A stretch of 37,773 nucleotides of DNA, taken from positions 1 to 37,773 of the forward strand of contig JAJDUQ010000228.1 of assembly GCA_022826505.1 (NCBI GenBank), given 5' to 3'. The stretch is from Gammaproteobacteria bacterium. Its GTDB lineage: Bacteria; Pseudomonadota; Gammaproteobacteria; HK1. This document shows, piece after piece, positions 1-8,520 of the stretch. The position numbers were made by a program, and so were the translations under genes. The notes under the pieces were generated by a model. The model saw nothing but the letters and a program-made list of their open reading frames with translations. It ran no database searches and was not told the origin of the DNA. Position 1 is the first letter of the stretch. Each line of letters starts with the position of its first letter.

Positions 1-101
1 TCCCGGGCCTGATCCTGACCTTCGCGGTGCTGTTCATCGCCGTCAACCTGCTGGTCGACATGAGCTACGCGCTGCTCGAGCCCCGGATGCGCCATGGCTG
101 A
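1..101 (+). CDS. ABC transporter permease, DppB/OppB-like (C-terminal end only)
   Basis: Only the last 32 codons are in the window (reading frame from base 3, stop TGA at 99-101). The hydrophobic end with the pattern VNLLVD, a short gap, then YALLEPR is the typical C-terminus of the first inner-membrane permease of dipeptide/oligopeptide ABC importers. Its stop overlaps the start of the next permease by 8 bases, as expected for a DppB-DppC pair that forms one membrane channel. The substrate cannot be told from this fragment. Confidence 0.85.
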   Translation, partial: PGLILTFAVLFIAVNLLVDMSYALLEPRMRHG

Positions 102-987
102 AGCGACCGCGCTCCCCGGCACGCCCTCCCCCGGTCCGCGCAGCGACCTGATCGGCCGCCTGCTGGCGAGCCGGCGGGTCGTCCTGGGCGGCGGCGTGCT
201 GGCGCTGTTCGCGTTCGCCGCGGTCTCCGCGCCCTTCTTCGCGCCGCACGATCCGGTCGAGCAGGACCTCATGCTGCAATACGTCCCGCCGTTCTGGGAC
301 GAGAAGGCGGAGCCCGGCTACCTGTTCGGCACCGACAATCTGGGCCGGGACATTCTGTCCCGGCTGATCTACGGCGCGCAGGTCGCCCTGTTCGTCGCCG
401 TCGCCGCCGCCGCGGCGGCCGGCCTGCTCGGCACCGTCCTCGGCCTGCTCGCCGGGTATGTCGGCGGCTGGCTGGATACCGTCATCTCCCGGCTGGTCGA
501 CATCTGGATGGCGTTTCCGGCCGTCCTCCTCTCGATCGTTCTGGTCGCGGTGATGGGGACGGGCCTGCACTCCGTCATCATCGCCATCGCGGTGATCGAC
601 TGGACGCGCTTCTGCCGGGTGGTGCGGGCCGAGACGATGATGCAGAAGCAGCAGGACTACGTCGCCTCCGCGGTGACCATCGGGCTTGGCCGCCTGCGCA
701 TCCTGCGGTGGGAGATCCTGCCGAACGTCCTGCCGCTGCTGGTCGTCCTGTTCACCCTGGAGATGGGCATCGCGGTGATCGTCGAGGCCATCCTGAGCTA
801 CGTGAACCTCTCGCTGGCGTCCGATTTCCCGACCTGGGGCAGCATGATCGCCGACGGCCGGACCTACGTGAACCAGGCGCCCTGGCTGATGATCCTGCCG
901 ATCCTGTGCGTCATCGCGATCGTGCTGGCGCTGAACGCCCTCGGCGACGGGCTGAAGGACGCGCTGGACCCGGTGATGCGCAAGTGA
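94..987 (+). CDS. ABC transporter permease, DppC/OppC-like
   Basis: This is the second inner-membrane permease of a peptide/nickel-type ABC importer, 297 aa, the usual family length. A soluble N-terminus leads into a first membrane helix (about residues 28-50, the OppC_N region). The conserved GTDNLGRD motif follows at 79-86, then five further hydrophobic segments. The cytoplasmic loop that docks on the ATPase lies around residues 190-215, ending ILPNVLPLL. The ATG at 94 overlaps the end of the upstream permease gene by 8 bases, so the two are translated together. The ATPase and binding-protein genes are not downstream, so the rest of the operon should lie to the left of the window. Peptides, oligosaccharides or nickel are all possible substrates. 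Confidence 0.93.
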   Translation: MAEATALPGTPSPGPRSDLIGRLLASRRVVLGGGVLALFAFAAVSAPFFAPHDPVEQDLMLQYVPPFWDEKAEPGYLFGTDNLGRDILSRLIYGAQVALFVAVAAAAAAGLLGTVLGLLAGYVGGWLDTVISRLVDIWMAFPAVLLSIVLVAVMGTGLHSVIIAIAVIDWTRFCRVVRAETMMQKQQDYVASAVTIGLGRLRILRWEILPNVLPLLVVLFTLEMGIAVIVEAILSYVNLSLASDFPTWGSMIADGRTYVNQAPWLMILPILCVIAIVLALNALGDGLKDALDPVMRK

Positions 988-1197
988 TCGCTGCCGCGCC
1001 GCACCATCCTCGGGACGGCCAGTCACGCGATGCAAGGGCGGCGCGAATCGTGCCGGTCCGGAGAACAGCCCGGAGGTCATGACGCGGCTCGACCCGAGAT
1101 GCCGGACCGCACTCTGCATCGAAGGCGACGCCGTGCACGCGGAAGCCATCGACTTCTCCGGGCAGCTCGACTTCTGAAACGTCGATTCCGGCTGAGG

Positions 1198-1915
1198 TCA
1201 CGTCATCGCTCGGCGGACGAACTCGTCGAACATGGGCACCGAGAAGTCGATGACGCCGTGACGTGGGGAGTAGCAGAGACCTCGCCTGATCAGGGCGTCA
1301 TGATGGGGACCGACCGCGGTTGCGGTGCGGCTCAGGACCGCCGCGACATCGCCGGTTGCGTACGGCCCGGTGCCCAGGGAGGCCATGGCGGCGAGGTAGG
1401 TTCGCTCCTCGCCGTTGGCTCGGTCGATCCGCACCCTGAAGAAGCCGGTGTCAAGCTCTGCGAGGGCAAACGGAGTGGCCGTCTCGACATCAGCGGCGGT
1501 GATCTCGTCGGGTCCGCCGGCAACGTCCCAGGCATGCTTCCCGAACTCCTGGAGGAAGTACGGGTAGCCCCGGGCCCGGTCCACGACCCGGTCAAGGGCA
1601 TCAGGTTGCCAATGGACGTTCCCGTCCTGCGCCGGATCGGCCAGCGCGGCTCGAGCCTCGGCATCGTCGAGGCTGTTGATCCCCCGGAATGCGAACAGAC
1701 GCTCGGCGTAGGTCTTCGCGTCGCCGGCCAAGCCAGGCAGGGAGGGAAGACCGGCACCGGCCACCAGAACCGGGAGCTGCTCCTGGCTGATCCGACCGGC
1801 CCGCGCCGAGTCGTTGAATGGCGATGTCGAAAGCCCGAAGCTCGGCGTCGCGACCGACCAACGTCGGCGGCGGTGCTCCGGCACCGGGGCTGTAGGGGTT
1901 GCGTACCGGGTCCAT
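1198..1915 (-). pseudogene. AAA-family ATPase, internal deletion and frameshift
   Basis: Reading leftwards from ATG 1915, about 36 residues match the start of a family of STAND/AAA-like ATPases (NPYSPGAG, then LVGRDAEL). Near 1800-1825 the frame changes, and homology resumes with the C-terminal half: VAGAGLP, YAERLF, ARGYPYFLQEFGKHAWD, then a winged-helix-like end FSVPMFDEFVRR. The segment that should hold Walker A, Walker B and the sensor is missing, roughly a hundred residues. ATP hydrolysis is therefore lost. A promoter-like pair (TTGGTC, 18-bp spacer, CATAAT) lies just upstream on the minus strand (1923-1952). The intact ATPase at 7283 belongs to the same broad superfamily and shares the GYPYF motif. 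Recognition is from family knowledge and both halves are clear. Confidence 0.8.
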
Positions 1916-2563
1916 CGAAATGATTATGGAGCCTCGAAGCGTTCGCGACCAATCTCGTCCGCGCGGCGGCAGGACGAACCCCGCGCCACCGACCGACGGA
2001 GCGCACGTCTTGCGACTTCCCGTCGCAGGCTTCCGCTTTCAGTTGTCGAGCCTGGGCCGGGTCAATTGCCCACTGACACCAAGCTGGACTACGTGCCCGC
2101 ATACGCAGAACCAGCGCGTCGCGCAACCCGTCGCCGATGTGGTTCACGCTCGGCACCGGGACTCGGACACGCCTCGGTCACCGGCATCGCTCCGACGAAG
2201 AGAAGGACGAGCCCGCGGATCATGAAGGCGGCTAGTGCGGTACATCTTTCCGGGTCCTTCCCGTATGACAACTGACGACGATATCGCTGATTGTCATGAT
2301 ATTTCGCAACTTCACCGCTGAATGTCACCGAAAATGCCTCCTGAGACCATTGCCCGCCATCTGAACGGGAGAGAGATCCTGGAAGAGAGCAGGAGACGAG
2401 CAACGTCCGGAGTTGAGCAATCGCCCAAGAATGGCCCGATCGGAAGAAGTCCAATCGCCCAACTTGCCGCCCGGGAAGCTTGCCATGGGAGGCATCGGTG
2501 CAGGAGCATGCCGATCGGACCCGAGACAACGACACCACGCACCCGCCCGCAGGGAGTGATCAG
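1916..2563. other. Intergenic stretch with no recognisable gene
   Basis: About 650 bases between the ATPase remnant and the methyltransferase. Frames are open in places, but their translations are arginine- and serine-rich shadows with no family I recognise. The stretch near 2055-2080 (tail CAATTGCCCACTGACACC) vaguely recalls the ends of IS21-type elements, but no transposase remains, so I do not call one. An SD-like AGGGAG at 2551-2556 belongs to the methyltransferase gene downstream. Confidence 0.5.
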
Positions 2564-3397
2564 ATGAACACCCAGGAGAACTCGGAATCTTCGACGCCTG
2601 CCTACACCATGGGATACAGCGACGAGTTCCAGAAACTGCTCGGCCGCCGGAGCGCGGAGACCCACGCTGCACATCTGCTCCCGCACCTCGGGCCTGGTCT
2701 TCGCGTGCTCGACTTCGGCTGCGGTCCCGGAACGATTTCGATGGGGCTCGCAAGAGCGGTGGAGCCCGGAGGAGAGTTGCAGGGCATCGACATGGAGGAG
2801 TCGCAGGTCGAGATGGCCCGGGCCGCGGCCGCGGCCGGTGGACACGACAACGCGATCTTTCAGACCGGTGACGTGACCGCTCTTCCCTTCGACGACGACT
2901 CGTTCGACGTCGCCCACTGCCACGCCGTGCTGATGCACGTTCCCGATACGCAGGCCGTCCTGGCCGAGGTGAAGCGGGTCCTGAAGCCAGGAGGCATCAT
3001 CTGCGCCCGGGAGTTGATTGGCGACGCACTGATCTTCGCGCCTGAAGTCGGCGACCTCGCCGGGGCGGTGGCGACGTTCCTGAAGCTTCTCGCGGCCAAC
3101 GGAGGCCATCCCCAGATGGGGACGGAGCTCAAACGCGTATTTCTCGAGGCCGGGTTCTCGGGCATCCAGGCCGGCGCATCGTTCGAATCCTTCGGCACGA
3201 CCGAAGATGTCTACTTCTATCATGACTTTGCGAGCGGCTGGTTCTTCTCCCCCACGATAGTGGAAGTGATCACCAGGCACGGACTGGCCAGTCGGGAACA
3301 GGTCGATGACTGGCGCCGCATGCTCGCCGAATGGAGGGATACTCCGGGAGCGTTCGCCGCCATCGCCTACGGCGAGGCGATCGCTCGCAAGCCCTAG
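2564..3397 (+). CDS. SAM-dependent methyltransferase (class I, Methyltransf_11 type)
   Basis: This is a 277-aa cytoplasmic methyltransferase. Motif I is VLDFGCGPG at residues 48-56. The acidic residue that holds the SAM ribose follows (GIDMEESQ), then the GDVTALPFDDDSFDV block and the post-motif LKPGG, which together form the complete Rossmann core typical of the UbiE/Methyltransf_11 group. The C-terminal hundred residues (helix-rich, with VYFYHDFASGWFF) probably form the acceptor-binding cap; the substrate cannot be read from it. ATG 2564 is chosen because AGGGAG lies 7 bases upstream; an earlier in-frame start at 2480 would add unconserved sequence. The gene stands alone, between a decayed ATPase and the SNF2 region, so context does not suggest a pathway. 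Confidence 0.88.
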   Translation: MNTQENSESSTPAYTMGYSDEFQKLLGRRSAETHAAHLLPHLGPGLRVLDFGCGPGTISMGLARAVEPGGELQGIDMEESQVEMARAAAAAGGHDNAIFQTGDVTALPFDDDSFDVAHCHAVLMHVPDTQAVLAEVKRVLKPGGIICARELIGDALIFAPEVGDLAGAVATFLKLLAANGGHPQMGTELKRVFLEAGFSGIQAGASFESFGTTEDVYFYHDFASGWFFSPTIVEVITRHGLASREQVDDWRRMLAEWRDTPGAFAAIAYGEAIARKP

Positions 3398-3728
3398 ACA
3401 CCTTGAGCCGTGTCGATCTTCACAGTTGAGCCAAGTTTTCGAACGTGGTTTCCTGCGTGGAGGTACGAGGCTGCGACGGGTACGAGGCGCCCGGGAGGTT
3501 CGCGTCGAGAGGGCGCGCCGCGCATGCCTTGTCGGTCTAAGGCGCAGCCTCGTTAGCCTAACACTTGGAATCGGTGAACTTCGGGTTCAGGTGCTCAGCG
3601 AACTGAAGCGGCGGGATATCGGTCCGGAAACAGGCAGGTCCGTGACGAGACCGAGGGCGGGATGGCGTCGATGCCGCAGCCGCGCCGGGCAGTCTCGATG
3701 TATCCGGCACTCTGCCAGGGACAGGCGC
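3398..3728. other. Intergenic stretch upstream of the SNF2 gene
   Basis: About 330 bases with no gene I can support. It contains a short imperfect direct repeat (GGTACGAGGC near 3461 and GGTACGAGGC near 3479). An SD-like AGGGACAGG lies just before the SNF2 start at 3729. The frame running into the SNF2 gene is open further upstream, but that translation is not family-like. Confidence 0.45.
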
Positions 3729-6544
3729 ATGGGCCTACGACTGACGCCGGCGGGACGTCTGCGCTGGGAATCCTCCGGGGACGAGGGCGCGCCGGCCGGA
3801 TCGCCCTCCCTGCAAGGCGCCTTCGAGAGCGATTGGCGCGAAGCCCTCTTCACCCTCGCGGCGGAGAAGACCCCGACCCGCGACATGCCGAGCGTGCGCT
3901 ACTGGCAGCAGCTCGCGGAGCACCATCTCACCGGCTTGTGCCACGTTCCCGAGGATGCCGAGAGCTTCGAGGTCGAACCCCCGTCCTCCGCCGACTGCGC
4001 GCGCTGGATTCTGACCGCCCCGCCCATGCCCGGTGGCGAGTATCTCAGCGAAGAGACACTGCAACGCATCTGGGAGGGCCTGGACGGCTGGGTGCGGGAG
4101 GCGGCCGCGCACACCGGCGGGCTGGCCGCCTTTCTGCGGGAGCGGGCGCCGAAATGGCACCAGGTGGGGCGGGTCTGCTTCCATCTGGCCGAGAACCGCA
4201 ACGACGAGACGCGTCCGTTCGCCTTCATGGCGACCTATGCGTCCGGCTTCGGGGCGGCGGGGCGGGTGAGGCACCTGCCGCTGCGCAAGGCGCTGGAGCA
4301 GTATGCCGGGGCGAGAACCGCGCCGCGCTCGTCAAGCTGCTCTCGCCGGTGCAGCAGGCGGCCGAGTCCTGCGCCTGGGTGAAGGAGCTGGTGGATTCCG
4401 GCGACGTCTATCGGCCCATGGCCTGGACGGCGGGGCAGGCCTGGCGGCTGCTGCGCAGTGCGGAGGATCTGGAGGAGAGCGGGCTGTCGGTGAGTCTGCC
4501 GAACTGGTGGCGGCGGCGGCCCCGACCCCAGGTGTCGGTGACGATCGGTGCCGGGGCGCCGTCGAGGCTCGACGTCGGCGCGATGCTGGACTTCGACGTG
4601 AAGGTCGCGCTCGGCGACGCCACCCTGTCGCGCGAAGAGCTGGACGCCCTGCTCGACGGCGACGACGGCCTGGTGCTGCTCAAGGGCCAGTGGGTGGAGG
4701 TGGACCGCGACCGGCTGCGCCAGGCCGTCGAGCACTGGAATACGCTGCAGCGCCAGGCCGAAGGCGGCGAGATCTCCTTCATCGAGGGGATGCGCCTGCT
4801 CGCCGGCGCGTCGGCGGATCTGCGGCACGAGGAGCGCACGGACGATGAACGCCACTGGGTGCACGTCGAGCCCGGTGATGCGATGCGCGAGATCCTCACC
4901 GGCCTGCGCCGGCCGGGGGCCCTGGACGCGGCGGAGGTCGCCGATAGCCTGCAGGGCCGGCTTCGGCCATATCAGCACGAGGGGCTGAGCTGGCTGCGGT
5001 TTCTGACGAAGCTGGGCCTCGGCGCCTGCCTTGCCGACGACATGGGTCTCGGCAAGACCATCCAGGTGCTGGCGCTGATGCTCGGCGAGAGTCGCGACCG
5101 CGCGCAACGGCCAGGAGCACCACTGCCAAGCGAGGGTCGCGACGGGCCGCACCGTACGGAAGCATCGTTGTCGGGCCATGGTCGCGACGGGCCGCGACTT
5201 CCGGGAGCACCGCCTCCGGGCGAGGGTCGCGACGGCGCCGGACGGCCGGGAGCACCCTCCCTTCTCGTGATTCCGGCGTCGCTGCTCGGGAACTGGCGTG
5301 ACGAGGCGGCACGCTTTGCGCCGTCGCTGAAGCTGCGCTTCCTGCACCCGGCCGAGACGGATCGGCAGAGCCTCGCCGACATCGCGGCCGCGCCCGAGGC
5401 GCATCTGGCCGAGACCGATCTGGTCGTCACCACGTACGCCATGCTGGTGCGGCAACCCTGGCTGGCGGAGGTGTCCTGGCGGCTCGTCATCCTGGATGAG
5501 GCGCAGACCATCAGGAATCCGGGGACGCGGCAGAGCCGGGCGGTCAGGAAGCTCTCGGCCCACGCCCGCATCGCTCTGACCGGCACGCCGGTGGAGAACC
5601 GCCTGGGCGATTTGTGGGCGCTGTTCGATTTCCTCAATCCCGGACTGCTCGGATCGCGCACGGTGTTCCAGTCCTTTGTCAAGAGCCTGCAGGCGCGCGA
5701 GGAGAACCCCTTCGCGCCCCTGCGGCAGTTGGTCGGCCCGTACATCCTGCGCCGCCTCAAGACCGACCGCGCAATCATCGACGATCTGCCGGAGAAGACG
5801 GAGACGGCCCGCTACTGCCACCTGACCCGAGCCCAGGTCAAGCTCTACGGGCAGGTGGTGCGGACCATGCAGCGGGAGATGGAGTCCGCCGTCGACATCG
5901 CCCGGCGCGGCGTGGTGCTGCGCTCGCTCCTGCGCCTGAAGCAGGTCTGCAACCACCCCAGCCAGCTTCTCGGCGACGGAGAGTATCGGCCCGCCGACAG
6001 CGGCAAATTCCTTCGCCTGACGGAGATCTGCGAAGAGCTGGCCGAACGCCAGGAGAAGGTGCTGGTGTTTACCCAGTTCCGCGAGATCATCGATCCGCTG
6101 GCCGAGCACCTGACCGCGATTTTCGGGCGGCCCGGGCTCGTGCTGCACGGCGCGATCGGGGTCAGGGAGCGCCGGGATCTCGTGGCCCGGTTCCAGAGCG
6201 ACGACGGGCCGCCGTTCTTCATCCTGTCGCTCAAGGCAGGCGGCACCGGCCTGAATCTGACCGCCGCGTCGCACGTCGTGCACTTCGACCGCTGGTGGAA
6301 CCCCGCGGTCGAGAATCAGGCCACCGACCGCGCCTTTCGCATCGGCCAGCGCCGCAACGTGCTGGTGCACAAGTTCATGACCACCGGCACGGTCGAAGAG
6401 CGCATCGACGAGATGATCGCGGAGAAGCGGAAGCTCGCCGACGACATCCTGGCCGGCGACGCCGAGGTCAATCTCACGGAGCTGTCCGACGAGGCGCTGA
6501 TGGATCTGGTCCGTCTCGACGTGACGCGGGCGGCGCTTGACTGA
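3729..6544 (+). CDS. SNF2/DEAD-family helicase, one frameshift in a G-run
   Basis: This is an SWI2/SNF2-type DNA-dependent ATPase, about 938 aa once one base is restored. The first about 193 codons (ATG 3729) are in one frame and the rest, to TGA 6542-6544, is in another; the switch lies at the GGGG run 4308-4311, where a fifth G would rejoin them. The N-terminal third is the bacterial SNF2-associated region. The motor follows: LRPYQHEGLSWL, Walker A MGLGKT (Lys about 443), DEAQ (about 590), then the helicase C half with LSLKAGGTGLNLTAA and QATDRAFRIGQ (about 864). Between motifs I and Ia sits an unusual in-frame 4 x 15-residue repeat. Such helicases commonly pair with SWIM zinc-finger proteins, and one lies at 8521. 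The frameshift may be a sequencing error. Confidence 0.92.
5090..5269 (+). repeat. In-frame 45-bp tandem repeat, four units, inside SNF2 gene
   Basis: Four successive 45-base units start at 5090, 5135, 5180 and 5225. Each begins (G/A)GTCGCGAC and carries a later (G/C)GGAGCACC-type segment; unit 2 is the most diverged. Each encodes 15 residues of the pattern GRDGPxRPGAPxPGE, with glycine, proline and charged residues, so it is probably a flexible loop. The unit length is a multiple of three and the helicase frame is kept. In typical family members Walker A is followed within about 20 residues by the LLVxPASLLGNW segment; here the array adds about 55 residues at that point. Confidence 0.85.
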
Positions 6545-6556
6545 TGGGAGCATTCG

Positions 6557-6688
6557 ATGATGCCTGATGAAATCATGCAGGAACTCTGGCAATCCAAGGA
6601 ACGCATTGCACGGGAACATGGACATGAGATAGATGCGCTCGTCGCCCATCTCCAATTCGACCTGCGGTCTACTGTCCGGTCAGCATGA
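6557..6688 (+). CDS. Small conserved-looking protein, 43 aa
   Basis: A short frame starts ATG ATG at 6557/6560 and ends TGA 6686-6688, 12 bases after the SNF2 stop on the same strand. The product is amphipathic and acidic: PDEIMQELW, KERIAREHGHEIDALVAHL. From memory this resembles small proteins of about 45-80 aa (pattern D-I-x-x-E-x-W, then K-D-x-I-A-x-E-x-G-x-D-x-x-A-L) often found beside toxin-antitoxin or mobile genes. A higBA-type pair lies just downstream on the other strand. The function is unknown, and the family link is by pattern only. GGGAG at 6545-6549 is a possible ribosome site. Confidence 0.6.
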   Translation: MMPDEIMQELWQSKERIAREHGHEIDALVAHLQFDLRSTVRSA

Positions 6689-6708
6689 AATGATCCCGCG
6701 CAGGTGAG

Positions 6709-7002
6709 TCAGACTGGTTGCGGTTCGTAACGCTCGACCTCGATCTGATCCTCTCTCGCCCGCGCCTGGGCGACATCGTAGGCCGCCTGCAGTCGTATCC
6801 AGGTTTCCGTCGTCGAGCCGAAGGCCTTGGCCAGCCGGACCGCCATGTCACCGGAGATCCGTGCACGGCAATTCACCAGGTTCGATAGCGCCTGACGGCT
6901 GACGCCGAGCACCCTCGCGCCTTCGGTGACGGTGAGACCGAGCGGCTCCAGACAGGACACTCGCACCACCTTGCCAGGGTGCGGAGGATTCTTCATCGGC
7001 AT
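6709..7002 (-). CDS. higA: HigA-family antitoxin (HTH-type)
   Basis: A 97-aa XRE-type helix-turn-helix protein of the HigA/VapI antitoxin family. It has the usual N-terminus (NPPHPG, then GLTVTEGARVLGVSRQALS as the DNA-binding helices) and the family end ETWIRLQAAYDVAQAR. HigA neutralises the HigB mRNA interferase and represses its own promoter. ATG 7002 is preceded by AGGGAGA (about 8 bases upstream). Its start lies 16 bases after the stop of the toxin remnant, the normal toxin-first higBA order. Because the toxin is damaged, this copy may now be an orphan regulator. The family assignment is firm. Confidence 0.9.
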   Translation of the reverse strand: MPMKNPPHPGKVVRVSCLEPLGLTVTEGARVLGVSRQALSNLVNCRARISGDMAVRLAKAFGSTTETWIRLQAAYDVAQARAREDQIEVERYEPQPV

Positions 7003-7018
7003 CGTGGTTCTCCCTGCA

Positions 7019-7275
7019 TCAGTGGTAGTCGATCAGTTCAACATCGTGGACGTCTCCGTCCTCGAAGCGGAAGATGATGCGCCAGTTGGCCCTCACGGTA
7101 ACCGACCAGTAGCCCTTGAGTTTGCCCTTGAGGGCATGCAGCCGGTATTGGGGAAGGCGCCGCAGAGCCGGCGTGACCGGAGCCGGGAGCCCGCGACCGT
7201 CGGCACAGGCGTCGTTCCGACGCGCTCGAACGCACCTGGATGTCCCCAAAGCCCCCGGTGTCCAATCTGCTACTC
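7019..7275 (-). pseudogene. higB: HigB-family toxin, degraded N-terminus
   Basis: The last about 45 residues are a clear HigB/RelE-fold C-terminus: YRLHALKGKLKGYWSV, then NWRIIFRFEDGD and ELIDYH, ending at TGA 7021-7019. Upstream, this frame has no sensible ATG/GTG start. A HRGL-type N-terminal signature appears in a neighbouring frame (around 7255), and the normal linker of about 10-15 residues between ALRR and the YRLHALKG segment seems to be missing. A frameshift plus a small deletion explains this. The ribonuclease toxin is probably not made in functional form. The junction positions are approximate. Confidence 0.65.
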
Positions 7276-7282
7276 TCGACGC

Positions 7283-8431
7283 ATGAGCATGCTGCCGGCA
7301 GTCAGCCCCTTCGTCCCCGGCCGAGGCGGCCTGCCGCCGTATCTCGCCGGCCGGGACAACGAGCAGCACGCGCTGAAGAGGTTGCTGGCCTACCTCGAAC
7401 ACGGCAAAGGCGCTCCGCGAGACGTCATCGTCGTCGGCCCTCGGGGTAACGGAAAAACGGTCCTGTTGCGCTGGTTCCAGCGCGAGATCGAGGCGGACGA
7501 GACGAAGATCGACACGGTCTGGCTGACGCCGAGCGACATTCGCAGCCTGGATGGTCTGGCCACCGAGCTGGTGCCGCCTCGCCGTTACGCCTCCTTGCGC
7601 CCGGAATCGCTCTCGTTTTCGGTAGGCATCGGCCGGTTGGGTTGGGAGCTGGGCGACCGTCCGGCGTCGTTGACGAGGTTGCTGGCGGCGCGTTGCAGAC
7701 AACGGGCGCTCGTCGTGCTGCTCGACGAAGCCCATGATCTGGACAAGGACGTTGCCAACGTCCTGCTGAATGCAAGCCAGTCCGTGGCCGCCGACGCTCC
7801 GATCCTCCTGGTGTTGGCCGGTACGCCCGGACTCCAGGCCCATCTGAACACCATCTCCGCTACGTTCTGGAACCGTGCCAGACAGATCGGCGTCGGCCGC
7901 CTCGATGCGGAGGCCACGTCGGCTGCCCTGATACGTCCGCTGGCGGCTCAGAGCCCCGCGATCGCCTTCGAGGATGCCGCGCTGGCCGAGGTCGTCGCCG
8001 AGAGCCAGGGCTATCCCTACTTCGTGCAATTGTGGGGCGATGCCTTGTGGCAGGCCGCCAACGACAGCGCAGAGACCCGTGTCGGCGACGCACTGGTCAC
8101 GGCCGCGAGGCGTTCGTTCGATCGCGAAAGAACGGATTACTACGAAGACCGGCGCTACGAGTTGGATCAACGAGGACTGGCAGGCGTTTCGGTCAGTGTC
8201 GCGGCCGCTTTCCGCGAAAGCGCGACACTGACTGGTCGAGCGCTGAAGTCCGCCATCGCAGCAGCGCTGCCCGGCGGATCGAACGCCGACACTCTGCAAT
8301 TTCAGGAGAAGCTGGCCAGCGTCGGCTATGTCTGGCGCTCACCGGGAGCCGGCAACCTCTGGGAGCCCGGCATCCCCAGCCTGATGAGCTACATTGAGGC
8401 CACGGAACGGCATGGTGGGGCAACTCCGTGA
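7283..8431 (+). CDS. AAA-family ATPase (ORC/STAND-like, ATP-binding protein)
   Basis: A 382-aa ATPase. Walker A GPRGNGKT is at residues 52-59, Walker B VVLLDEAHDL around 144-152 and a sensor-like LVLAGTPGL near 170. The GYPYFVQLWGDALW motif of the AAA_16/ORC-like lid follows in the second half, and the C-terminal 100 residues look like a winged helix. ATG 7283 (MSMLPAVSPFVPGRGG) is chosen because the family begins with a short proline/glycine lead into AGRDNE; the frame is open much further upstream only because it lies opposite higBA. It sits between the SNF2 and SWIM genes, divergent from higA. Such ATPases are common in accessory regions and their targets are mostly unknown. No membrane segment or fused effector is visible. 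Confidence 0.87.
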   Translation: MSMLPAVSPFVPGRGGLPPYLAGRDNEQHALKRLLAYLEHGKGAPRDVIVVGPRGNGKTVLLRWFQREIEADETKIDTVWLTPSDIRSLDGLATELVPPRRYASLRPESLSFSVGIGRLGWELGDRPASLTRLLAARCRQRALVVLLDEAHDLDKDVANVLLNASQSVAADAPILLVLAGTPGLQAHLNTISATFWNRARQIGVGRLDAEATSAALIRPLAAQSPAIAFEDAALAEVVAESQGYPYFVQLWGDALWQAANDSAETRVGDALVTAARRSFDRERTDYYEDRRYELDQRGLAGVSVSVAAAFRESATLTGRALKSAIAAALPGGSNADTLQFQEKLASVGYVWRSPGAGNLWEPGIPSLMSYIEATERHGGATP

Positions 8432-8520
8432 TCGGGGCTCGCGCAGTCGAGGCGGAGCTCAGCCTCCCCGAGCCGGGCGGAAGCTCCAGATGAGATCCGG
8501 GTAACCGGGGCCTGAGCACG

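Noticed and set aside
2040-2100. Possible IS21-type terminal sequence (CAATTGCCCACTGACACC)
   Set aside because: The resemblance is short and from memory; no transposase remnant or second end was seen.
4235-6655. Very long minus-strand open frame opposite SNF2
   Set aside because: It is a codon-bias shadow; its translation is rich in Arg, Gln, His and Leu and matches no family, while the plus strand has all helicase motifs.
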